This document shows positions 30,993 through 40,354 of a stretch of DNA of 64,000 nt, one piece after another. Numbering within the stretch: the stretch's first letter is position 1; every line of letters begins with the position of its first letter. The notes under the pieces were generated by a model. That model saw only the letters and a list, made by a program, of their open reading frames with translations, made no database searches and was not told the DNA's origin. This DNA is from Polyporus tsugae (lineage: Eukaryota; Basidiomycota; Agaricomycetes; Polyporales; Polyporaceae). Where the stretch lies: assembly GCA_024305745.1 (NCBI GenBank), contig JAHRBS010000003.1:2604001-2668000 (forward strand), in the 5' to 3' direction. A program made the translations under genes and the position numbers.

Positions 30993-33900
30993 ATGTCATC
31001 TGCAGACGAGAGCGCCGCTGGGCCTACCAAGAAGCGTAAGCTTAACCGCGCTTGCGACTATTGCAGAAACAAGAAAAGTAAGTACATATCTTCTCTGCCC
31101 TTAAACCTTGCAGACTAAATCGTTCCAGTTAAATGTAGGTTCTGGTCACCGACGTGGCGAAAACGTGCTTGTCTCATCTCCGAGTCTATACTTCAGGCGA
31201 CGGTCCTCATATGCCCGACAATCGCTGCTCAAAATGCACTGCGCGTCGCATCGAATGCACATACGTTCAGGGACATGTACGTAAGTTCGCTTGCGTGTTT
31301 AATGGAACTCGACCTTGATACTTTTTCAGAACAATAGCTATCCTAGAAGGTCAGTCTCCTCTCTACCGCGACTCTCCCGACATATTTTGTCCTCTAGCAC
31401 GCTTTTTGATGACGTGTACGAGAAGCCTAGCGGCACCGTCGACCTTCACATGGGTCTAGGGTTGGGCCAAATCATGACAGCGCACTTACGAGGCGTCAGA
31501 AGCATGAGAATTTGATGCAAACGACGGATAAACGGGTAGGGTTCCCAATCATTTAGTAAGCAATGATACGTATAACGCGGTTTCGTTTTTCAGAGGACTG
31601 GGTCTTTGCCGAGTCTACGTTTGACTGACTGACCATCATGCAATTGACAGCTATGTTGAAGACCTTGAAGGCCGCCTCGAGCGCATGGAGAAGCTTATGA
31701 GCAAGGTGAGGCTATTCACACGCCTGGCCCTCATCTTACTAGATGCGAGCATCTTCTAGCTTTGTCCCGACACAGATATATCCAAGGAACTCGAAAATCA
31801 TCAGTCTGACAAGGATCCCGCTAATACTCTATCACCGGCATCGGAACTGTCGCACGCCAGCGGGTCTCGCGTTGACACCCCACTCACTCCCTCAAAACTT
31901 GCCGTCGCGCCTGCGACACTGGGTTCAGCGGACAATGATCCACATAGCGACGAGGAGGAGGCCCAGGAATTAGACACGGAGCTTGCGGAAGGCATGCGAA
32001 AGCTGTCGATGCACTCACCACCGCTCCGTTACCACGGGAAGTCGAGCGGCCTAGTGTTCATACGGTCTGCAATAGCGTTGAAGGACGAGTATGTCGGATC
32101 TCCGCCCCCGCAGAAGAGAGACGGACAACGTCCGGTGAGCCCAAACGTTACCCGTTCTGATACGCAGTCTTCGTTAGTTAATGGAGGTGCCAGTGGTTCA
32201 AACCGCCCGTGGAAGACGATCCTTTGCTCGAAGAGAGCAGCTTCCCACCTCGCGATCTGTTGGACGTGCTCGTGGACCTGTACTTCCGCCAGATGAACTG
32301 CCACTGCCCGCTTCTGCACGAGCCGACGTTCAAGAAATCCGTCGCGGCCGGGCAACATCTACGCAATGGCGGCTTCGGTGCAACGGTCTTGCTAGTGCGC
32401 GCGATCGGCGCACGGTTCACTCGTGACTCCCGTGTGCTTCTCGAGGACTCTGATCATCCTCATTCCGCGGGATTGAAGTGGTTCTTCCTCGTTCAGAGAG
32501 CGCGGAGACTGTCATTCGCTCCTGGGAAGCTATATGACCTCCAAGTATACGCGGTCAGTAACGTTGCACTATCTCGGTGTGTCTATCATGATCTGACGTG
32601 CCACGCTCTGGATCCGTGGTATAGCTCATGGCCTTGTTCCTCCAAGGAAGCAGCGCGCCACAGTCAACCTGGTCGGTGGTAGGCGCTGGTATCCGGGTCG
32701 CGCTCGACGTCGGCGCGCACCGCAAGAATATGTATACCCAGACCCCGACCGTGGAGGACGAACTGTGGCGGCGCGCTTTCTGGTGAGGTTTCGCGTCCTA
32801 CACATCTGCTCAATTCTGACTCTTAACTTTCCCGTAGGATTCTGGTGCTACTGGAATGGCTGGTAGGGTATGGTCTTGGACGACCAAGCTCGATTCATGA
32901 CGAAGAGTAATTTACCCCTCGTTTTTCCACTTGAAATGTATCTCCTGCTGACACTGGCTGCTAAGTTTCGACCTCGCACTGCCGATCGAGTGCGACGACG
33001 AGTATTGGCTGACGCCGGAAGGAGAGCCGCTGTTCAAGCAACCACCTGGCAAGCCATCCAAGGTGACCGCGTTCGTCTGTATGCTCCGATTGGGCCAGAT
33101 ACTGGCCTTCGCAATGCGAACGATCGTGCGTAACACGGTGTACGCTCTCGATTTTGAAGCTATTTTTCCCCTCAGTACGCGACCAACAAGTCGAGAACGC
33201 AGCTTGGCCAGTCTGACGAGCAATGGGAACAGCGCATCGTCGCCGATCTCGATTCAGCACTGAACAAATGGGCGGATTCGCTCCCCAGCCACTGTGAGCT
33301 TCGCGGGTGTCTCCTCTCACCTCTTCGTTGCCCACGGCTCGGATGGGGGCTCGTCATTGCAGTGCGCTGGAATCCGGAAGAGGAGAACGTGCTGTTCCTG
33401 ACCCAGGCAGGGACTCTCAGCGCTTACTATTACTACATCCAACTCGCCGTCCACCGTCCGTTCATTGCATCCTCCCGTCGCGAGTCCCCGCTCTCGTTCC
33501 CTTCCGTCATCATCTGCACGAACGGCGCCCGGTCGGCTATTCAAGTGCTAGAGGTCCTGTACAAGCGAACAGGAACTCTTAGCCACAGGAACATGGTAAG
33601 GACAGAGTCGCTGGACGCCCATCGCCCATGCTTCAAACTTCAACTTGCTAACGTCCAGTTGGCTAGGGAATCCTGTTCATGGGGGGGATCGTCTTGATGA
33701 CGAATATATTCGGACTGAAACGCTCGGGTCGGGTAATCAACGCGGGAAAGGACTTGGTGTTGGTGAGAAAGGCGATTGAAATGCTCAGGACGTTGCGATA
33801 TGAGTGCGTGTCTGTTCACCGCATGAGGTGGTAAATTACTGAACGAGCAATTGATGTGCAGAATCCATGTAGCGGAATCCTTAGGGTTCGTACATCTTTC

Positions 33901-34769
33901 ACTTCCCCCCCCCCCATGCGTGTGCTCTCTGACATCCAGTTCCCAGGGAAATGCTGAACGAGCTAGCGTCCGCCATCGACGAACCTCTCCCTCCCGGTGC
34001 ACGTATACCAGCAAATGCACAGGCACCAGCACCAGGCACAAACACCACGGAGACGACACGGCCGTCCTCCTCGGCTGCTCTTTCGCTCGAAGGTTCATTG
34101 CGCGGACAGCACACGGAAGGTCCCGACACTAACAGGCAACCAACCCCCGGCGATGCGAACAATGACGGCACTGCGTCCTCTTTCACTTCAGTCACTTCCA
34201 TGCACCCAAGCGCAACACTCCACATACCTCTTGGTTTCGACTTTCTGCAGCCCAATACCCCCCTTTTCGCTTTCGCTTTCGGATCGGACGGTCTTGCGGC
34301 CCCCACGCCTGCCATACAGGGCTTCACCGTGCCCACCGATGGCTCCTCAATGCAAGATGGTCCGCCGGGCCAGATGCCTCCGCCGCCTGCGCTTCCGCAC
34401 GAATACAACTTCCTTACGCGATACTCGGACCCTCTCCAGCCACCACCTCGCAGCGATGTGCCCGGCGTCAGCGCCAACCAAAGAGTTCAAGGACAGAACC
34501 AGTTCGACATGGCGGGCGGACAAATGTTCGGCCTGGAGCCGCTGGGCTTTGGCAACGAGTCGATGTCGATGTCGTCTCTTCCCTCCGCCCCACAAGTCGG
34601 AGTCGGGGCAAGCGACTACGCTCAACAGGCTCAGCACCATAGTCTCGCGACCGCGGCCCGGGCCAGTGCGGTGGACCCTGGAGACCATGTCGACACCGGC
34701 ATGCCTGACTTTGCGCTCGTGGACGACGCGTTGATGATGTGGTCGGACCTTCCGCCGGTAGTTGGGTGA
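30993..34769 (+). CDS. Zn2Cys6 transcription factor with Fungal_trans-type middle region
   Basis: Fifteen exons join in phase (899 aa): 30993-31077, 31129-31134, 31197-31276, 31330-31349, 31652-31703, 31760-32134, 32194-32553, 32625-32782, 32838-32906, 32966-33125, 33176-33293, 33363-33595, 33667-33803, 33862-33885, 33947-34769. The zinc cluster is C21, C24, C31, C41, C44 and C51 (CX2CX6CX9CX2CX6C). Its third cysteine comes partly from a 6-nt microexon. A short dimerisation coiled coil follows (SYVEDLEGRLERMEKLMSK). The middle homology region is clear: LVDLYFRQMNCHCPLLHEPTF, LDVGAHRKNMY, LGRPSSIHDEDFDLALPIECDDEYW. A Pro/Ser/Gln-rich C-terminus probably activates transcription. The type is that of XlnR/Gal4-class regulators of metabolism; targets unknown. 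Confidence 0.88.
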
Positions 34770-35123
34770 GTGGCTGATCGGCAGGCTCGCACTCAAGTTG
34801 TTTCCAGGCTGATTCGTCGCATGCGCCCGGGCCTCTGGCAGGTGGGAAGAATGGGGCGCGTACTTTGCAGATACGAACAACGCGGCGGGAATGTAGATGC
34901 TGCTGGTTCAGTGTTTGGGTGCATTGATTACGGATTCCTCTGTATGAATAGGAACAAGTCACCAGCCGCATGAGCGTACAAAACGGACATCCAAAGGAGG
35001 GAGATGGGGTCCTTGAATTTGTAAGTATCTTTAACCGAGCTCAAATCGACTCACAAACCTATCGACCGCATGTCCCTATACGCTACTCCGGATCCAGCAG
35101 TCCACGGACGACGTTAACATGCA
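34770..35123. other. Convergent intergenic region
   Basis: It lies between the 3' ends of the plus-strand regulator and the minus-strand gene fragment. Nothing else is seen. Confidence 0.4.
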
Positions 35124-35729
35124 TCATACGGTAGCACGAGTGACGCAGACGCGATCCGCATCATGCCGACTCGGAGTCTCACCGTCACGTCTCCGTCTCC
35201 GTCTCATGAGTTCGCCAACCCCAGGACAAGCTGCTTGGAGTCTCGACATCCCCACGAACTCCGAGGCCCAATCCGACGATGCCGCAAGCAGCTCTTCGTC
35301 GAAGGAGTCGGAGTCGCAGGAGTCATGCGACCAGACACTCAGCCGTGTGGCGCGATTCGTTCCCGGCGAGATGTAGGCGACGTGGATAAGCAGCCTCAGG
35401 CTGTCCCCGCTCGACATCCGGATCCACTCGTAGCTGAAGTCGGCGGTGATGGACCAGCGGTACAGGGTTGAAATGGTGGGCGGCTGCGGGGAGAGGATGA
35501 GCCTGTGGAAGCTGCGGCCCCCCGCGTCACTCAGACCCTCGATCGCGAGCGAAGCCGTGTATCCCTCCATCTCTAGCGCATGTCGGCACCACGTGGGCAG
35601 CATGAACGAAACGGCGCCCGTTGACGTGAGAAGTGTCGAGTCGACGTGTAGAGGACGTTGAAAGTGAGGGGGATGGATGATTTGGGTGACCAGCGAGAGC
35701 ACGGAGATTTGAATGCCACTGCTCGTTGT
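35124..35729 (-). CDS. Unrecognised protein family, 3' part (related to 8 kb)
   Basis: The minus-strand frame is open from 35729 to a stop at 35124, about 200 codons. It has no initiator at its 5' side, so at least one upstream exon is expected; a CAG acceptor just before 35718 would fit. Distinctive text is LPTWCRHALEMEGYTASLA, GGRSFHRLILSPQPPTISTLY, then WSITADFSYEW and LIHVAYISPGTNRATRLSVWSHD. The first two phrases recur in the decayed locus at 7.8-8.5 kb. No signal peptide, membrane helix or catalytic motif is visible. I do not recognise the family. It may be restricted to polypores and their relatives. Confidence 0.45.
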   Translation of the reverse strand, partial: TTSSGIQISVLSLVTQIIHPPHFQRPLHVDSTLLTSTGAVSFMLPTWCRHALEMEGYTASLAIEGLSDAGGRSFHRLILSPQPPTISTLYRWSITADFSYEWIRMSSGDSLRLLIHVAYISPGTNRATRLSVWSHDSCDSDSFDEELLAASSDWASEFVGMSRLQAACPGVGELMRRRRRRDGETPSRHDADRVCVTRATV

Positions 35730-37800
35730 TCAAGGACAATAGAACAGGGCCGTAAGGACATGACTGCGAGCCAGACGATTCGTCTTGTCCGAGTCTTCGG
35801 ACGCGCAACCACCCTGGATGCAGCATATTCACATGATGCTCCAGTGCGGGGGGACGGCAAACGCAGCATAGAAACTCTCCAGAGGAAGCCAGACTGCTCG
35901 CAGGTTACAAGAATGGCGAGATACCATTGGAGAGGTCGGGCATGGTTGAATTCGAAGCATGCCTCGCGACTTAGGTTGGTACCAAACCCCTCACACGTGA
36001 ACTTTTGGTATGAGACCACCTCGCGACTGGCGGAAGAGGAAAAGTGGTACGGACTATGGGGTAAGGGTGCATTCTTGAGGGGATTTTTCGCAATCCTCGC
36101 GAAAAGATCAAGAAAGGTGTTGGTGTTATGCGAAACACAGACCCCTTTTCCGACAGCGGCGAAGTCTCCGGGGCAGCCACAGATATCGAGGAAGATCCAC
36201 CAGTGATGAAGCCGAAACGAGGACCGCCTTCGCCCAACGGGATCTCCATTTGTAGTGCAGGAGCGGTCTTCTTGGAACGAGACTAGAAGGGTGTCTTGGG
36301 GGGACTTGGGTGTGGGGAAAGACTCGGGGTAGACTGGGCCCCAAGCGAAGATAGTCTTCCAGTGGTCCCGATAAGCCCAGGAAAAGATAATTACTACGAG
36401 GCGATGACCACACTTACTGCTTCAGTAGGAAATATTGTGCGCGGTGGAGGTATGCGAGATACAAAGACAAGAGCGCGTAGACGGAGCTCTGATCGCCTTG
36501 TTCAAGGGCATGCCAATTGCCAGGCAGTGGTGATCGCTTTGCGAACGCAAGGGCCCATACAATTCCTGGGATACTACTAGACGCATAGTAGGTGGATGGA
36601 GACCGCGAGTTAGCAATATACTAACCATCGCAGCCACTACTCATGGTGAGGTACTTACCATCCTCTGTCGGTACTAACCTGAGCCTGAGTAACTTCAAGT
36701 TGAAGGCCCGGTTACTTGACTTGAAGCAAGTTCTGCCGCCATGGCGGGGAACGGGCGCTATAACCACGGGCCGAAACCAGCCGGAGCACACAGTTCGGCG
36801 CTTGGTATTCCCGCGCACGGACCCCGCGGTGCCCTATAAATTTTGGACGCTGCCGCAGGGAGAAGTTCTTCACAGTCCCCTCGGTCTCTGAAGCTGGCGT
36901 TTCCTTCCTGCAGGACGTCTCTGCCAAGGGCCACTGTGGCTTTCGACCGAGCAGAGAGATCTCACGCGAGTCTTAGGCTGGGCATACCGCTGGCTGTTTT
37001 TGTTTTTTTCCACTGGTCGCGCGGTTAATCAGCTTTCGACACATCCTCTCTACCTGTCTCCTGGTCTCGAAGTTGTACGGAGTGCGTGTTTTGAATATTA
37101 TATTTGGTGTTCAATTGCCCTAGCCGGGGGGTGCAGTATACTGCCGTTCGTGTGGCCGTAGCAGCGCGAACTTGAGTGTGTTTTATGACATGTGCGTGCG
37201 CAGCCATAATATCCCCTTCGAGTTTGGTTCCTCCATTCAGCTGCCCTGGTCCGGGTGATGTACAGGTTTGGCCCTAGGCCTCCAGTCGCCAGGTCGAAAG
37301 ATCAGAGCCTCGACGTGATTTCACCTTCATCACCGCCTCAATGCACCTTGCCGTCACATCTGCTCTCTATCGAAAAAATCGCCTGCATCATGCATGACCT
37401 TATGATCTTTTCGCGTTGCATTGGCCATTGTCTGGCAAAACGATCGCCCAAGTCTCCTCCACACCTCCGCTCACACTCGGCCTGATGCTGGGACGGCAGG
37501 TCTCGGCAGGTGCATCCAAATCGCAACCTCGAACTGCGCACGCCCGGCCCCAAGAGCCTCGCGCGCGTCTCCGACCCCTGCGCCCGGGCCCCGAGGGAAG
37601 CCAGGAATAGCGGCCACTCGAAGAGGTGGATTGAGTGCGCGCTGACGGTTCGTCCCTTCCTCGTGCTCGCCGTCCCGCTGGAACATGACATGGTATCGAC
37701 CGTTCCTCCCGCGTCCCAGGCACAACGGAGGCGTCCCGAGCGCGGGTTTCGTTCAGGCTGTCACGTCGACCTCGGCAGCCCTTGCAGATTCAGAATCTAG
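35730..37800. other. Intergenic left of the transposon
   Basis: It probably includes the 5' exons and promoter of the gene fragment at 35.1-35.7 kb, which I cannot place. ORFs here are short and lack domains. Confidence 0.4.
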
Positions 37801-37802
37801 TA

Positions 37803-37826
37803 CAGTAGACACCCTCTTAACGCATA
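37803..37826. repeat. Left terminal inverted repeat of the transposon
   Basis: 24 bp, identical to the reverse complement of the right repeat. Starts CAGTAGACACCC. Confidence 0.95.
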
Positions 37827-37848
37827 CCCCTCGGGAAGGGGTCCGTGG

Positions 37849-37936
37849 TATGTGTTATTAGGGGTCATGGGTTATGGGAGGCGTCGATATTAGGCGCCCA
37901 CCAAGGGACGAGACTTCTGATTATAGGCGCCCACCA
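37849..37936. repeat. Left subterminal direct repeats of the transposon
   Basis: TAGGCGCCCACCA occurs at 37891-37903 and 37924-37936. A TATGTGTTATTAGGGG phrase at 37849 echoes, in the same orientation, the right-end motif. These are candidate transposase binding sites. Confidence 0.7.
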
Positions 37937-37979
37937 TGTGGTGGAGTCGTTCGTACATAGGTGGTCTAACTAGACTAGT

Positions 37980-40115
37980 CTATCTAGTACGTGCAAAGAA
38001 GTCAGTGATTTCAGTAGGGACCATATCGCGCTGTATACCAATCCGAATCTGTCGCGTAAACATTGCCAAGACACCCTCCAACTTGCGCGCAACTGGATCA
38101 TCTGTCACATCGAGGAACCGGGTAAGGAGGCCGGCAGCCTCCAGGACTTCCGAGCGCGTCGGAGGCTCGACGACGGGTCCATCGTCTTCGGGCTCACCTG
38201 AGTCCTCGACCGCCCTTGCTTCCCGGACAGCCTCCAAGATCTCGGCGTCAGTGATGTCCAGGTCGATTGCCTCCTCCTCCGGGTTGAGGAGCCTCTCGAT
38301 GCTCATCTTGTTGGATGCTTGAAGAGTGCCCCTTGCGCAGAGGCCGTCAAGCGCGTGCTCGACTTCCTTCTCGGCTTCGGCCACTGGATCAGCGGCGGGA
38401 GTGTCGTGAATGAGGGATGAGATGGGAACGCGTGGGGTGGCGATCGGGGGAGATTCAAGATCGGGCGGCAGGATCCCCGCCTTGCGCCAGCAGTGACGGA
38501 TTGTCGTCGTATCCACCTCCCGCCAAGCCGCGTCGGCGAGTCGCATGGCCTGGAGTTGATCAATGTTGTAGATGTCGGCTGGGGGAACATTCGAGTCGTA
38601 ACGGTTGATAGCGCGCTCGATGAACTTCGCGCGATAATGAGCCTTGAAGCAACGGATGATCCCTTGATCGTTTGGCTGGACATGTGACGTGAGGTTCGGC
38701 TCGAAATTCTCAACACGGATGGCGCGGAGGTCTGGTGGGGGAATGTGACCACTAAAGTTGTCCTGAAGAAGTAGAATCGGCCTATGATTCTTCGCGACAA
38801 GTTCTTGATCCCAGTTCGACAACCATTCCTGGTACAGGTTTGCGGTCATCCAAGCCTTCGCGTTGTTACGATAGCGAAAACCCAGTTGCTCGCCCGTCTT
38901 GCCGACAAAGCATCGGGGCTTCTTCGACTTGCCGATGACGAAGGCTGGTCGCCTCTCGCTGCCGTCTGCGTTCACCGTGAATGCGTATGTAAGGCGAGTC
39001 TTCTTCCCTTTCATGCCCGCGCCCGGCTTGTCAGCGAGTCCACGATCGGGGGGCATCCTGCCGCCGTCGACTAAACTTAGCGCAAAAATATGCAATGAAT
39101 TAATTGCGCACTCACTGATAGAACAGGCCGGTTTCATCCATATTGAAGATATCTCGGGCCTGGTAGCCACCATCCCTGATGAGATTCTGGATTCGGAGGC
39201 GCTCCGCTTCCACAGTTGCCATGTTCGCTGAGGCTGCCTCACCGTGGCGTCTGATATCCCTCAATCCATGACGCTTCTTGAACCGGTCCAGCCAGCCGTT
39301 GCTCAACTCGAGCTGGTCATCTGCGGGGACCCCCACGTGGACCGCGAACTGTCTCCATTTCTGGCGAAGCACCTCGCCGGTAAGCAGAATGCCCTTCGAC
39401 ATCGCGGTCGACACCCAAAGATCCATTGCATCCGAAATCTCTGGATGCTGTGTCTGCCTAAGCCTCTTCGCCGACCTGTCTCCAGCTCGAGTGCTGTCAG
39501 CGAGCCGCTCCCGCCACATCGCCTCCTCCTTCAGCCATTTCGAGATCAGAGGCTGCTTGATATCCCTCTTCCATTTCTTCGCGAAGTGCGCCGCAGTGCG
39601 AGTCTGGTTCTTCCCATTGGCGTAGTGCCAGTCGAGGGCCTCGACCCGTTCCTCGTTCGTCGAATTGTCCCTTTTCTTCTTCTCCGCTGTCTCGGAGCCC
39701 TCCTTCTTCTTCGACTGGCCTTTTGTCGTCTTGAGATTCTCGGGACCTTTTGTAAAAGCGAGAAATCAATCACTGCAGCGCTCACACTGATGTGCCACGT
39801 ACGCTTCCTTTTGCCGCTGACAGACTTCTCTTCGGACTCCTCCTTTAACGCCATCTCGCGGAGTCGGGTGACTGCTGCTTGTTGCTGCTCCGGGAGCGCA
39901 TCGATTGCCTTCTCGAAGTCGGAAGCCTTCTCGAGCACATCCACAGCGACATGTTCATCGACGAGGTTCCCTTCCTCATCCAGCCATCGCTCGTCTTCGG
40001 AGGTGATCGATTTGTTCTCGGCGCGACGAGCAAGGAGTTGAGATTTTCGCAATGCAAAAGTGGCTTCTAGGACCTTAAGCCCTCTTTTGAGGATTTCGAT
40101 CGCTTTCGGGGCCAT
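37980..40115 (-). CDS. Tigger/Fot1-type transposase (CENP-B-like HTH, DDE_1 domain)
   Basis: Exons 40115-39803, 39746-39116 and 39075-37980 join in phase to give 679 aa. The second intron is only 40 nt and uses a TAAG acceptor. The start MAPKAIEIL gives a charged N-terminal region with a basic KRKRPENL patch. Two helix-turn-helix modules follow: NQTRTAAHFAKKW...QPLISKWLKE, and the CENP-B/Tc5-like LTGEVLRQKWRQF...LSNGWLDRFKKRHGL. The DDE_1 catalytic core has D308 (NMDETGLFY), D420 (LLLQDNFSGH) and D451 (QPNDQGIIRCFKAHYR), a DD30D arrangement typical of pogo/Tigger elements. It excises and inserts the element at TA sites. No stop or frameshift interrupts it, so it looks functional. Confidence 0.92.
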
Positions 40116-40234
40116 AGGGAGGAGCGACAGGGGATTAAGGAACAATTTTATTCAACCGCAGCACCGTATGTGCCCAACAATTGAAATTACATAACGTCCA
40201 GGTATGCCTTTATCCCGGCCCGAAGGGGTATGCG

Positions 40235-40336
40235 TATGCGTTATCAGGGGATTATGCGTTTTCCCCCCTTCCCCAAGTCGGGAAAGGCCTCGAGCCATGC
40301 GTTATAAGGGGTTATGCGTTATGAGAAGTATGCGTT
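40235..40336. repeat. Right subterminal ATGCGTT repeats of the transposon
   Basis: ATGCGTT occurs at 40236, 40254, 40297, 40314 and 40330, twice as part of a longer ATGCGTTAT-N-AGGGG...TTATGCGTT unit. They lie next to the right terminal repeat and are likely transposase sites. Confidence 0.8.
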
Positions 40337-40352
40337 AAGAGGGTGTCTACTG
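40329..40352. repeat. Right terminal inverted repeat of the transposon
   Basis: 24 bp ending GGGTGTCTACTG, followed by TA. Confidence 0.95.
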
Positions 40353-40354
40353 TA

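Larger units (their letters stand above)
37803..40352. mobile_element. Intact Tigger/Fot1-type (pogo) DNA transposon, 2550 bp
   Basis: Perfect 24-bp terminal inverted repeats (CAGTAGACACCCTCTTAACG...; 37803-37826 and 40329-40352) are flanked by TA target duplications at 37801-37802 and 40353-40354. The only gene inside is a three-exon transposase on the minus strand with all catalytic aspartates. Subterminal motifs differ at the two ends. Identical repeats and an undamaged gene imply a recent insertion that may still be mobile. Confidence 0.93.

Noticed and set aside
33899..34477. 192-codon minus-strand ORF over the last exon of the large Zn2Cys6 gene
   Set aside because: Complement of Pro/Ser-rich coding sequence; no domain of its own.
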